Shown here: positions 17,429-27,223 of the stretch, one piece after another | Numbering within the stretch: position 1 is the stretch's first letter | Layout: each line of letters opens with the position of its first letter | NCBI GenBank assembly: GCA_900767885.1 | Contig: CAAGAU010000046.1 | Coordinates: forward strand, 1 to 61,309 | Length of the DNA stretch: 61,309 nt | Direction: 5' to 3' | Origin: Clostridia bacterium | GTDB taxonomy: Bacteria; Bacillota; Clostridia; Christensenellales; Borkfalkiaceae | Notes under the pieces: model-generated | The model's input: the letters and a program-made list of their open reading frames with translations, nothing else | Databases searched by the model: none | What the model was told of the DNA's origin: nothing | Program-made: the position numbers and the translations under genes

Positions 17429-19241
17429 CTTTCTTTACTTGATATTTATCGGGAATTTTAACTTCCGTTTCGGTAAAGGCAACGTATCGGTCAAGCGAAT
17501 AATCTTCTCTCGCCCTGTCAATTTCCGCGTAACGCGCAGTAGCGACAAATTCCGCTCTCCTTGTCAGACGATCGGTTTCGTTACCTTCGGGGAAGTAATA
17601 ATAGTAGTTAAGATAAATAAGATCGAGCGGAGTTACTTTTATCCCCGCAATACGTTTAAGATATTTTTCTCTTTCTTCGCCGACAAATCTCGCTTTAATT
17701 TTCGCCTCGCCGTCTTCAAGAGTTTTTACGGCTTTTTCAAGCATATCGTAAGGATTGTTTTCGCCGTTCGTAAAATTGCCGAAAGTCGAAAAACCTATTT
17801 CGTTGCCTTCGGCAGCCTTTTGAGCGTAATTATCCGAAAAAATCCGCATAAACTCCTTTACGCTGTCGGCCGCGACCGAGTAATATCCGTCGATATATTC
17901 GTCTATAAGACGATTAGCCGATAGTTTGTTGCCGTTCATAATCTGTCGGTAGGCATACGCGCGCATATTGCACTGCCAACTTTTACAACTGTCGTTACTG
18001 CCCTGAACGCATAAATAAGTTATGCCGTATTCTCTGAAATTTTTTACGTTGTCGTCGATATTCTTAAACGAATCGTAATATCCGAAAAAATTATTGAAGG
18101 CAATATCGTACGCCCAGAACCAAAAATCTTTGGCAACGACGCGCCATTCGGAGGTTATCCTTACCACGTCCGTCTGCCTTACGTCGAAATAGGAATATAA
18201 GGCGTTTGAAAAAAGCGCGAACTGTATAATAAGATTTTCGTCCGCAATAACGCTGTCGTCTATGGGGACGATTTTGCCGTTTTCGGTTTTTGCGGGTGCT
18301 TCTTTTGCGTAATCGTATGCAAAAGTCATCAGTTTTACCGTTCTGCCGAGATTCTTCTTTGCCCGCTCGTTTACGGCGCGGATAACCGCGTTACAAAAAC
18401 GGACGAGTAAGCCGCTGCGCTTATACTTCGCTTCAAGACGGCGATTATTTTCGTCGTCGAAATACTCGGGTCCGTCCTCCTGAGTAAGCATAAACGTTAT
18501 AACTTCGGGGTGAGCCTCGACGTCTTTGTACATTTCGTCTATCACCGACTTGGCTACGCTCTCGGACATACTCTCGTTTAAAGATCCGTCTTCGTTAAGT
18601 CCGTTGGTTATGTCTATGGTCGTCATCTCTTTGTCATTGACAACTATATGACGATAAAACTCGGGGTGAGTTTTTCCGTATTTTTCGTAAGGTACGTAAA
18701 AATGGAAGTTATGCGAAACGTTTCTGCCGTAAACTTCGATCTTTCCGCCGTGAGCGTCGTCGGGGACGGTATACACGTCCTTAACCCTGACTTTAGACAT
18801 AAAATCCTGATCCGCCGACTCCTGAAAAGTATCGCCGACGAGATAAGTTCTCATTTCGAAAAGAGGCTCGTAAACGTATTTTTTTACCGTTATACAATCT
18901 TTTACAGGCACGATCTCGCAATCGGCTGTTAAAAACTTAACGCCCAGACATTCCTCTGCAAACGCAAAAGCGGCGTAAACTACCGCCCTTTGCGTTTTTC
19001 CGGTTATCGTTACGTCGTTCCCGTCGGTATCTATAATAAATCCGTCGACGTGCGGCGAATCGAGATTTTCGTCCGCTTTAAGTAAAATTTTACGTTCGCT
19101 TTCGCCGTCCGAAAGTTTTACCCCCGTTACCGCATAAACGTATTTTTTTATTGCTTCCGTAGCGGTCAGGGCAACCGAATCGGTCAGCCCCGACGTGCAT
19201 ACGGAATATTTTTTGAGAGCATTTTTTTCTATTTGCATCAT
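17418..19241 (-). CDS. DUF4838 protein, cytoplasmic, probable glycoside hydrolase
   Basis: A 607-residue protein with no signal peptide. Residues about 1-130 look like the small alpha/beta N-domain found before catalytic barrels in GH20/GH67-type enzymes (VDGFIIDTDGNDVTITGKTQ). The rest matches the DUF4838 style: FYVPYEKYGKTHPEFY, FMLTQEDGPEYFDD, FWFWAYDIAFNNFFGYYD and a long helical C terminus. The acidic LTQEDGPEYF segment sits where the other two DUF4838 proteins in this window have GHEDNYSMC and FGPPDERVW. The ATG overlaps the upstream stop by one base (TAATG). Between a lipoprotein hydrolase and a GH78 gene, a role in oligosaccharide breakdown is likely. Substrate unknown. Confidence 0.75.
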   Translation of the reverse strand: MMQIEKNALKKYSVCTSGLTDSVALTATEAIKKYVYAVTGVKLSDGESERKILLKADENLDSPHVDGFIIDTDGNDVTITGKTQRAVVYAAFAFAEECLGVKFLTADCEIVPVKDCITVKKYVYEPLFEMRTYLVGDTFQESADQDFMSKVRVKDVYTVPDDAHGGKIEVYGRNVSHNFHFYVPYEKYGKTHPEFYRHIVVNDKEMTTIDITNGLNEDGSLNESMSESVAKSVIDEMYKDVEAHPEVITFMLTQEDGPEYFDDENNRRLEAKYKRSGLLVRFCNAVIRAVNERAKKNLGRTVKLMTFAYDYAKEAPAKTENGKIVPIDDSVIADENLIIQFALFSNALYSYFDVRQTDVVRITSEWRVVAKDFWFWAYDIAFNNFFGYYDSFKNIDDNVKNFREYGITYLCVQGSNDSCKSWQCNMRAYAYRQIMNGNKLSANRLIDEYIDGYYSVAADSVKEFMRIFSDNYAQKAAEGNEIGFSTFGNFTNGENNPYDMLEKAVKTLEDGEAKIKARFVGEEREKYLKRIAGIKVTPLDLIYLNYYYYFPEGNETDRLTRRAEFVATARYAEIDRAREDYSLDRYVAFTETEVKIPDKYQVKKDVG

Positions 19242-20752
19242 TATTTCAATACTACAAGCACACCCTCGCCGGCTTCAAGAGTAAGCGGAAGGTTTTTTGC
19301 CGCGACCTCTGCGGAAACGGCGCGCTGTATCACTTCATAACCGTAAGTCTTGTCAAAATTAAGCGTTACGTTCGCTTTGCTTTTCCTTGAATAGTTTACT
19401 ACGTAAAGCGCGGTTCCTCCGAGATAATCGAAGCACCCGACAAAGCAGTCGTCGCCGGAAACCGAAGTAAGTTGACGGAATTTTCCGTCGCGTATAAGTT
19501 CGTCCCTGCCCTCGTCAGCAGTCCTTGCGAGTTCGTTGGCGTTTGCGCCGTGAACTATCATTCCCGCGTTTGCGCTGTTCATCAGAACGTGGTCGATTGC
19601 CGCGATTTGTTTATTCGCTTTCTGAGCGTAATAATACCATTCGTTTACGCTGCCTGCGGCGGATATAAGTCCGTTACGATTGAAATCGTAAGTTCCGTCC
19701 GGAGCATAAGCAAAGTGAAGAGGAGAAATCAGCGGGAAATACTGTATCGCTTTACAACCGTAGCAAAGCGCGATATTTACGTCGAATAAAAGTTCGCCTT
19801 CGTTGGGGTAATAGTCAACCGATTCTTTTTCTACCGCCTCATCGTTCCACTGACCGCCCGCCTGCAACATTCTCCACATAGGCACGCCGTATTTGTTCGC
19901 AAGCGAACGAATGGACGAAAGCGTGGGGAACATAATGGAAAGATCTTTATCGGGCGTGTCTTTTTGAGTATAGAAATAACCCGTAGCGGAAAGGAACGGA
20001 AGTTTTACGTCGGTGAACAACTTTTCAAAATATTGTTCCTGAGTAATATTTTCTTCCCAGCCGCCGTAAGTCAGATCGCCGCCGCCGTAGCCGAGCGCGT
20101 TGACGTACATGCGCGTATCGCCGTAACCGATATCGGTAATCATTTTAGACACTTCGGCAAGTCCGTCGAGCTGATACCAGAACGGCTCGTCTGCGCCGCG
20201 TATACCGAGTAACGAATCGAATTCGAGCAAGTCTTTGATCTCGTTATACAAATCCTGTTCGGTAAACGGCAAAGGGTCGCCTTTATGGTAAGCGTCATCG
20301 AGCGTTTCGCCTTTTGTTTTATCGAGTCTGCCGCTTATGACATCTACAAGCGAACAGTTGGCAAACTGTCCTATACCGTACTTTCCGCCTAATTCAAGCG
20401 AACGGCGGACGTTGGATTTGTTGTAATCCGCGGAGTATACTATCATGTTAAGTCCCGCTTCGGAAATAAGTTTATAATACTTTTCGTCAATAAGTTGCGG
20501 AAACTTATAACCGTCGATACTTCCGCCTGACGCATAAGGACCGTAAAATCCGCCTATGGGCATAACGTCCTTGCCGCCGAGGTAGTTGAAAGACAGCGTA
20601 TTATATTCGAGAGGCTGAACTTTTTCGGATATATAATAATTGTCGTTACGCAATTTTTCGACTTTTGCAGCGGGCGACTTGGTAGCGCACCCGGAAAGCG
20701 TGCATGCAAGCATAGCAAAAGACGCGATTGCCGCAGTAATTTTTTTATTCAT
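19241..20752 (-). CDS. Lipoprotein with TIM-barrel glycosidase-like fold
   Basis: A 503-residue protein. The type II signal (MNKKITAAIASFAMLACTLSGC) ends in lipobox LSGC. The body reads like a (beta/alpha)8 glycoside hydrolase of the GH5/GH42-like clan: EAGLNMIVYSADYN, LLGIRGADEPFWYQ with a candidate acid/base Glu in RGADEP, MYVNALGYGGGDLTYGGW and GVPMWRMLQAGGQW. The C terminus is a small beta domain (TALYVVNYSRKSKANVTLNF). Family number cannot be assigned by eye. It overlaps the upstream gene by 8 bases and the downstream DUF4838 gene by 1, so it is tightly coupled. Presumably it trims glycans at the cell surface before import. Confidence 0.6.
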   Translation of the reverse strand: MNKKITAAIASFAMLACTLSGCATKSPAAKVEKLRNDNYYISEKVQPLEYNTLSFNYLGGKDVMPIGGFYGPYASGGSIDGYKFPQLIDEKYYKLISEAGLNMIVYSADYNKSNVRRSLELGGKYGIGQFANCSLVDVISGRLDKTKGETLDDAYHKGDPLPFTEQDLYNEIKDLLEFDSLLGIRGADEPFWYQLDGLAEVSKMITDIGYGDTRMYVNALGYGGGDLTYGGWEENITQEQYFEKLFTDVKLPFLSATGYFYTQKDTPDKDLSIMFPTLSSIRSLANKYGVPMWRMLQAGGQWNDEAVEKESVDYYPNEGELLFDVNIALCYGCKAIQYFPLISPLHFAYAPDGTYDFNRNGLISAAGSVNEWYYYAQKANKQIAAIDHVLMNSANAGMIVHGANANELARTADEGRDELIRDGKFRQLTSVSGDDCFVGCFDYLGGTALYVVNYSRKSKANVTLNFDKTYGYEVIQRAVSAEVAAKNLPLTLEAGEGVLVVLK

Positions 20753-22361
20753 CGCTTTTACCTCTCTTTCTTACAGTAAACAGTACGCCCAAAGCAAGCG
20801 GCAGGACGGAAAGCCCACCTAATGCGGACGAACAACCCGAACCTTTTCCGGCGGACTTTGCGCCTATCTTATTCGCGATAAGATCTTCGTCCTTCCAGTT
20901 GTCGGTATATTTAAAATCTTCCATGCTTGCCATTCCGTTTTCTTCGTACTTTATTTCGACGTTAACGGGGGCAAAATCTTTATTGACTATCTTTACGTTG
21001 TCGATGGTATAACCCGCAAAACTGTACGCCATCAAAGCGACGCTGCCGTAAGGCGTATACCCGAGATCCATATCGGCAAGATAGGTTTCGGGATAATTTT
21101 CGTCGGTTGAAAGTTTGTATTTTACGGTAAGTCTGCCGTTTATAAGCGAAACTTTAAAATTGTAAATCTTACCCTGATTGCCCGGCAAAAGAATTTTCAT
21201 GTCGTCGGTTCTGTAAACTTCGGGAGAAGCGATAAGTTTTTTACGCGAAAGTTGTTCGTAAAGGCTTATTTCTCCCGAAGTGGGGTTAAGAGTTAAAAGA
21301 GTCGAGCCTCTGGCGTGGTTATCGAATACGCCTTTGTTTTCTTCGCAACCGAACGATACGCCTATCCACGCGTCTTTATCGACCTTGGGTTTTACAAGGT
21401 TGCCGTTATCGTCGTAAACGTCTTCTCTCTGAGCGTCGGTTATATCGAAAGAAAATTCAAAGTTCGAATAACGGTATACCGTGCTTATAAAACTGGATAA
21501 AACGTCGAATTTCAACGCTCCGTTTTCAACGTAACATGCGCCCGAATAACCGTCCATGCTTAGCGAACGCGTGAAAAACGCGTTGCGGTTGTAATGTCCG
21601 TTATCGAAATTTTCGACAATTTCCAAAGGAGTTTCGGCATTGTAATAACGGAACGCCTTTATGCTTACAGCCGAAACTTCGGCGTTGCATTGACCGTTCT
21701 GACCTATGCCCGTATAGCCGCTCGTGGTATAACTGCCGTTTTTGGGAGTAGCGTCGTCGCACAAAACGTGTGCTTTCGTCTGTCCGGCAGGTAAAACCGT
21801 AGCGGTTAAATATCCGTCTGCCACAAGCGAAACTTTAAGAGTAAATTGAGTTCCGAATTCAAGCGACGGAACTTTCGTCGGCGCTACGACGTCGATTTTT
21901 TCTCCGCTTTCGGAATCGTATCTGGCAACGCCCGCTTTAAGTTGGGCGTTATCCTTTACGAAATATACTTCCGCAGTACCCGCCGCCCCGATTTTATCGT
22001 TAAAATCCTGCATTCCGTAAAAAACGGAAAAGCGGTTAGACGCTTCGGTGGGGATATCGTTTACGGTCAAAGTATAACTCGCATTGAAAATAGTATCCAA
22101 CTCGTATTCGGAATAATCCTGAATTTTTGCCGCGGCAACTATTTTGCCGTTGGGTCTTACGCCGTCGTCAAAAACGATTTTACCGTTTTCGCCCTTGACT
22201 TTACCCGTAACAAGCCACGTTGCCGCGTCTATGCCTTTAGAGATAGAGGCTTTATCGGCAACCGTCAACTCGGACGACCCCGCAAAAGCGACGACCCCCG
22301 ACGCCGTGGCAATCGACGCGATTATCGCGCCGCAACATAACGCTTTTAATATTTTTTTCAT
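20745..22361 (-). CDS. Secreted LamG-like protein with Cys-type C-terminal sorting tail
   Basis: A 538-residue exported protein with a Sec signal peptide (residues 1-27). Two beta-sandwich units follow, of the concanavalin/laminin-G or DUF1080 type (about 40-245 and 255-470; YELDTIFNASYTLTV, FEFSFDITDAQRED, YNFKVSLINGRLTVKYKL). The C terminus is GSGCSSALGG, then a hydrophobic helix, then RKRGKSDE. This matches the tail on three other proteins of the operon. The domain type often binds sugars. No catalytic residues are evident. Confidence 0.65.
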   Translation of the reverse strand: MKKILKALCCGAIIASIATASGVVAFAGSSELTVADKASISKGIDAATWLVTGKVKGENGKIVFDDGVRPNGKIVAAAKIQDYSEYELDTIFNASYTLTVNDIPTEASNRFSVFYGMQDFNDKIGAAGTAEVYFVKDNAQLKAGVARYDSESGEKIDVVAPTKVPSLEFGTQFTLKVSLVADGYLTATVLPAGQTKAHVLCDDATPKNGSYTTSGYTGIGQNGQCNAEVSAVSIKAFRYYNAETPLEIVENFDNGHYNRNAFFTRSLSMDGYSGACYVENGALKFDVLSSFISTVYRYSNFEFSFDITDAQREDVYDDNGNLVKPKVDKDAWIGVSFGCEENKGVFDNHARGSTLLTLNPTSGEISLYEQLSRKKLIASPEVYRTDDMKILLPGNQGKIYNFKVSLINGRLTVKYKLSTDENYPETYLADMDLGYTPYGSVALMAYSFAGYTIDNVKIVNKDFAPVNVEIKYEENGMASMEDFKYTDNWKDEDLIANKIGAKSAGKGSGCSSALGGLSVLPLALGVLFTVRKRGKSDE

Positions 22362-22369
22362 ATCAATCC

Positions 22370-23920
22370 TTAAATATCTTTATAACCTGCGTTTTTACCC
22401 CAAATCGACCAGTTTTTCTCTACGTCGGCTTTAAATTCCGCCCAGATCGTTTCGGCATTTTTCGCGTTGCCCGCCGCACTCATTTCCGTAACTACGGGAA
22501 TCGTTCCGTAAACCTTCATAACGTTTTTAGTAAACATGGGACTACGGGCGTTACCGTCGGTAATATAGGTAACTTTGCGCGAGTCGGAGTAAAGTTCTTT
22601 TTCGTAATCGATCCAGCCCGTGTAGTCTATAACGGAATCGTCGGTTACGGACGCGTTAGCCGCGGCATGCGTCGTATTAATAAATGCGGCAAGTCCCGCG
22701 TCGGAGTAATAATACTGAATAAACTTTTTAACGCCTTCTTTCGCGTTGGTATATTTGTTTACTATAAGCGAGTGTTCGCTGCCGTTATGGTAGACGTATC
22801 TGCGCGCCGCAAGTATTCTGTTCCACTCTTCCTCGGTAATATCGTAATCGTCGCAACTAAGCACCATTTCGCCGCCGTTATCGAGATAATTATCCACCGC
22901 GTCTACTACCGCCGCGAGTTCGGAATCTTAGCTTATAGACGGACATTTGTCTATAATCGCGCTGATTACGGGAGTACGCATTATTTTAAAGTTTTTATCT
23001 TTACTTCCGCTTGCCTGCGCTTCGTTATACATCCAGGTGCCGTTAAACATCATAGCGGCTTTACCCTGAATAAATTTGGTCTGCGCGCTGTCTTTGCTTG
23101 CCGAGTTGGAACCGTAAAGGACGTACTCGTTTTTAAATATCTGCGTAAGCACTTCGAGCGCCTGTTTTTTGCCGTCGTTTTCGCTTAAATATACGTCTTT
23201 GGAGGGGGCTTTGCCTTCTGCGTCTTTAAGTTGCAGCCAGTTATCCATATAGTAGTCTATACCGGCATACTGCGCCATCCATGCTTTTACGACGTACAGA
23301 TAATAACCGCCGTCGTTGAAATTTACGAATGGCGTAAAGTTCTGAATATTATATTTTTTGTCGTTGCTGAGCGCAATCGCCAACTGTTGAAGCTGATCCG
23401 TCGTTTTGGGAACTTTATAAGTCTTGCCGTCGATAATGTCGGCGTTGTACATAATACCCGAAATCGCGCCCGCCCAACCGAGCGTATCGAGGCTTCCGTC
23501 GGGATTTTTAAGCGATCTGTACAACGACGCGTCGTACTTGTCTTTTATGGACTTATCCTCGCCGTCGATTTTGCTTTCGGCAATATCGCTAAGGTCCATA
23601 AACATATCGTGATAGTTTATAAGCACGTCGGTCGCGCTGAAATAAATATCGGTAGTGTCGTTCTTGCCGAGTTTAAGCGAATTGACGAGAGTCGTAGAAT
23701 TTCTTCCGCTCGTTTTATAGGCGTGATATTCGGGATATTTGGCGTTGAAACCGTCTATGATTTTATCCATAAAGGTTTCGCCGAAACCCGCCACCCAGAA
23801 CGAAATTTCTATGTCGCTTGCGCTGTTAGGCGACGACGTTTTACTCTTACAGCCGACAAACGACGTGAGAGAAAGTCCCGCGGCGAGTACCGCCGCCATG
23901 ATTTTTAACGATTTTTTCAT
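22370..23920 (-). pseudogene. CUT1 sugar ABC transporter solute-binding lipoprotein, interrupted by an in-frame TAA
   Basis: The N-terminal 330 residues (lipobox FVGC, Cys24; ISFWVAGFGETFMDKIIDGFN; FIQGKAAMMFNGTWMYNEA) and the C-terminal part (MVLSCDDYDITEEEWNRIL to the stop at 22370) are one solute-binding protein in a single frame. TAA at 22930-22928 falls between IIDKCPSIS and DSELAAVVDAVDN, which otherwise read continuously. TAA is used as a normal stop elsewhere in the window, so recoding is unlikely. This is a nonsense mutation, a sequence error, or readthrough. The start has AAAGGAG upstream. Directly after the two permease genes, it should deliver the oligosaccharide to them. Confidence 0.85.
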
Positions 23921-23934
23921 ATACTTTGGCTCCT

Positions 23935-24810
23935 TTATTCCTTAATGCCGCCGAGCGAAATATTGCTCATAAGCACGTTGTTGAAAAATATAAATATTAT
24001 AAGCGGCGGTATACAGGTAACGAAATACGCCATATAAAGTATATCGAACCGCGCCATATTGGTCGCTTCGGTCTGGAACAGATATATTCCCGCCGAAAGC
24101 GTAGGCAATTTATTAAGATAGAGTACAGCGGAAGAATAGTTATTCCATTCCGCCATCCACACCATAAGGAAAATCGCACCGAACATCGGCAACGCCTGCG
24201 GCAGCATTACGCGGAAAAATATAGTATAATCTCCCGCGCCGTCTATTTGCGCCGCCTCCATATAAGTATTGCTCATGTTCTGGAAAAACGCGTGGAAATA
24301 CATATAGTTTACGCCTATTCCCGTAAAACACGTAAGAATTTGCATTCGACTGTTAAGCAGTCCGAGATTATGCAAAAGAACGTACATACTTCCGCCGTTG
24401 CCGTATATGGGAAGAATCATGGTTATAAGCGAGGCTATAAAATATGCGCCCGCGCCGGGGAATTTATATTTGCAGGTAACGTATGCGAGCATAGCCGTAC
24501 ACGAAGCCGATAAAAACGCGCCTATTACCGAAAAGTAAATGCTGTTGAATAACATTCCCCAAAAGCCCGTGCCGGAAACCGACATCAGACGCATCATCTC
24601 GCCGAGATGTTCAAAGTGCCACTTATCGGGCAGTCTGAACGCGTTGTCGACTATCTGATCGTGCGTTTTCATACCCGACATAAAGCACCACCACAGGCAG
24701 TAGAGATACGACAGGGCGAAAAACGCGAATAACACGAATATAATGCAGTATAAAACTCTTTCCGTCGCGCTTCTTCTCTGCCAACCCAAAAAACTTTTTT
24801 TGGCTTTCAT
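23935..24810 (-). CDS. CUT1 sugar ABC transporter permease, MalG type
   Basis: A 291-residue inner-membrane permease with six hydrophobic segments. It has the EAA loop (YMEAAQIDGAGDYTIFFRVMLPQALP), which contacts the ATPase. I use the ATG at 24810, preceded by AGGAGGTGG, rather than upstream in-frame codons. It overlaps the MalF-type gene by one base (TGATG). No ATPase gene is present in the window, so a shared MsmX-like ATPase encoded elsewhere is expected, as in many Bacillota CUT1 systems. Confidence 0.93.
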   Translation of the reverse strand: MKAKKSFLGWQRRSATERVLYCIIFVLFAFFALSYLYCLWWCFMSGMKTHDQIVDNAFRLPDKWHFEHLGEMMRLMSVSGTGFWGMLFNSIYFSVIGAFLSASCTAMLAYVTCKYKFPGAGAYFIASLITMILPIYGNGGSMYVLLHNLGLLNSRMQILTCFTGIGVNYMYFHAFFQNMSNTYMEAAQIDGAGDYTIFFRVMLPQALPMFGAIFLMVWMAEWNNYSSAVLYLNKLPTLSAGIYLFQTEATNMARFDILYMAYFVTCIPPLIIFIFFNNVLMSNISLGGIKE

Positions 24811-25724
24811 CAATATTCCACCTCCTGAAAGAGTTTGCTCGAAATTTTGCGGAGCGTTAAAGACAGCACACACGAAATCACGGTTAAAAACATACCGAGC
24901 GCGGACATAAAGTTAAACGCGTTGGACGAGTTGTTTATGGTTGCGCCGTAGACCTGCATATACATCCAGTTGGAAATGGTCTGCGTTCCCGCCTGCCCCA
25001 TCGTGAGCAAAAATACCTGTCCGCTCGCGCCGAAAATGCCCGCAATGGACAAAATAAACATAAGCGCGAAAGTCGGCCACACTATGGGAATTATTATCTT
25101 GAATGCCTCCTGAACCCAGTTTACGCCGTCTATCCTCGCGGCTTCGACGACGCTTTCGGGTATTCTCGCAAACGTTCCGCCCCATATAATCAGGTTGCCG
25201 GGGAACGACAGCCATATCATATTTATCAGAACGGCTTTATTGGCAAACTTTTCATCGGCGAATATTTCGGGGATATAATTCAGTTTGAACAGGTTTTTGG
25301 TAAAAACGCCGAAATTATAACTGCCGAAAAGGTCTTTGAACACGGCGCACATTACTACCGCCGAAAGTATACTCGGCAGATAAAATACGACCCTGAAAGC
25401 CTTGTAAAGAAAGACTTTTTTATACAGGAAGTACGACACGAACACTCCTACGAAAAACATAATCAGATTGACTCCGAAAGTTTTGTAGGTGTTCAGAAAC
25501 GCCTCTCCCATCTCTTTATCGGGCGGAAAAAGCCTTTGAAATACCGTCTTTATATTATCGAGCGTCCAACTTATCGTTCCGTCGGCGTTATTGTACTGAA
25601 ACGCCATCGCAAACGAATTAAGATTGACGTAAACGTAAAAAACAAGGAAAGTAATAGTAGGTAAAATAGTAAACGATACTATAAATCCCGCTTTTTTAAG
25701 TTTTAATGAATAGTTTGTTTTCAT
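24810..25724 (-). CDS. CUT1 sugar ABC transporter permease, MalF type
   Basis: A 304-residue permease with an N-terminal transmembrane helix (FIVSFTILPTITFLVFYVYV), a periplasm-like loop, and the EAA motif VVEAARIDGVNWVQEAFKII. It partners the adjacent MalG-type protein. The ATG overlaps the stop of the preceding secreted-protein gene by 4 bases (ATGA), so transport and surface genes are translationally coupled. Confidence 0.93.
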   Translation of the reverse strand: MKTNYSLKLKKAGFIVSFTILPTITFLVFYVYVNLNSFAMAFQYNNADGTISWTLDNIKTVFQRLFPPDKEMGEAFLNTYKTFGVNLIMFFVGVFVSYFLYKKVFLYKAFRVVFYLPSILSAVVMCAVFKDLFGSYNFGVFTKNLFKLNYIPEIFADEKFANKAVLINMIWLSFPGNLIIWGGTFARIPESVVEAARIDGVNWVQEAFKIIIPIVWPTFALMFILSIAGIFGASGQVFLLTMGQAGTQTISNWMYMQVYGATINNSSNAFNFMSALGMFLTVISCVLSLTLRKISSKLFQEVEY

Positions 25725-27163
25725 ACGTTACCTTTACGCTTTTTTATACCCGCAAACGCCGATACGGCGATCATAGGTAAAATCAGAAGGCCCGCGCCCA
25801 CGCTCGACCCGCAACCGCTTTTTTCTTCCTGAGGATCTTTATGTTCCTCGTTGCTGCGATAATCGGCATAAAGCGTAATTGACTCGTTTACAGTTTTACC
25901 GAATTCAAAAGTTTCGCCTTTTGCCGTCTTCCAGCCAAGGAAGGTGTAACCCTCTTTTCCGGTCGAAATGTCGGCGGGATTTTCGAGAGTGTACTCGCCG
26001 CCGTCTACGGTAACGGTTTTTACGCTTTTACCGTCTACAACGAAATTAACCGTATATTTGAGCAGTTTATTATAAACGGCGTCGCCGATTATAAATTTGC
26101 CGTATCTGAACGAACATTTGGTCTGCTCCGAATTTTCGGTTATGAAACCTACGCCGACGTTATATATCTTAACGCTTACGTCGGATTTTGCCCCGGCGGC
26201 AAATTTATACGAGTTTTCGCCGAAAACGTAACCCTGTCCGCTCTCCGCATTGTAATAAGTGCCGTAATAACTACCGTCGGTCAACTCTACGTAACTGATT
26301 ATTTTTACGGCGCACGACGGCATTACAAAAGTATATTCGCCGTTTCCGACGGAGGTAACGGCAACGTCAAGTTCGGAACCGTCCTCGCCTACGACCACGG
26401 GTATAGAATTGGCATCGTCGAAATTCTTTACGGTAACCGTTTTACCGGCGTAGCCGTAATATTCGGTCGAAAGACGTCTGCCCGCATGCACTGCGGCCCT
26501 CGGACTTAATTCCACGCCGAGATCGTAGCCGTCTGCGTCGGTCAAAGCAAAATCTTCGAGTTCGGCATTTACGGTCGCGGCGATGTTGTACGCGTCCCAA
26601 CAAATTTTAGTCGCGCCGATCCGATCCGTTTCCTCCGCGGTTTTGGAGGATACGAACTTTGCCATCTGCGAAGCCTGATCAACGCCGCCCTTGATAACCG
26701 TGAACGCGTGCGAATCGACGTCGTATAAAACGTCGGTTACTTTGCCCTGCTCGTATATGGTTACGTCGCCTTTACCGGGATTTCCGCTGCCGTAAACGTA
26801 CCAGTATAAAAGTCCGTTCTTAGAATCGGCGTAAGCATACGCGGGGTCGTCGGCTTTACCTCTTACCAGTCCGTAAAAATCGGCGCCGGCAAGCGTTGTC
26901 TTTGCCGATACCGTTCTGAATTTAAGTCTGATATTGCCGTCGGTATCTCTTTTATTGAAAAGATACGATTCGGTATGTGTATAACTGACTGTTTCCGTAA
27001 CGGAATCGTCCATTTTAAGGGTGTAATCACCCGACTCTATCGCAAATTTCTGTTCGGGAGCGGTTTCGGCTTTCACGGAATAGGGTTTTCCGCCGAAAGC
27101 GGCGGTTGCCGCCGCCATAACGACGGCAACCGCTCCGCATATTACGGATTTAAATTTTTTCAT
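25721..27163 (-). CDS. Secreted InlB-repeat protein with Cys-type C-terminal sorting tail
   Basis: A 480-residue exported protein. I start it at the ATG at 27163 (AAGG upstream), giving signal peptide MKKFKSVICGAVAVVMAAAT; a TTG at 27181 would add six residues. A beta-sandwich region (about 30-230) is followed by short beta units and an InlB-type repeat near residues 385-445 (YTVNFVVDGKSVKTV to TFLGWKTAKGETF). The tail is KSGCGSSVGAG, a hydrophobic helix and KKRKGNV. It probably displays a binding module at the surface beside the transporter. Confidence 0.7.
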   Translation of the reverse strand: MKKFKSVICGAVAVVMAAATAAFGGKPYSVKAETAPEQKFAIESGDYTLKMDDSVTETVSYTHTESYLFNKRDTDGNIRLKFRTVSAKTTLAGADFYGLVRGKADDPAYAYADSKNGLLYWYVYGSGNPGKGDVTIYEQGKVTDVLYDVDSHAFTVIKGGVDQASQMAKFVSSKTAEETDRIGATKICWDAYNIAATVNAELEDFALTDADGYDLGVELSPRAAVHAGRRLSTEYYGYAGKTVTVKNFDDANSIPVVVGEDGSELDVAVTSVGNGEYTFVMPSCAVKIISYVELTDGSYYGTYYNAESGQGYVFGENSYKFAAGAKSDVSVKIYNVGVGFITENSEQTKCSFRYGKFIIGDAVYNKLLKYTVNFVVDGKSVKTVTVDGGEYTLENPADISTGKEGYTFLGWKTAKGETFEFGKTVNESITLYADYRSNEEHKDPQEEKSGCGSSVGAGLLILPMIAVSAFAGIKKRKGNV

Positions 27164-27223
27164 AAATGCCTTATTAAACAATTAAATATTTTTATCTTTT
27201 TTTATCGGAATAACTCGGTAGTA

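Noticed and set aside
22925..22935. TAA recoded as an amino acid
   Set aside because: TAA ends many intact genes in the window (for example at 17418, 19241, 29697 and 60526), so a reassigned code is not supported.
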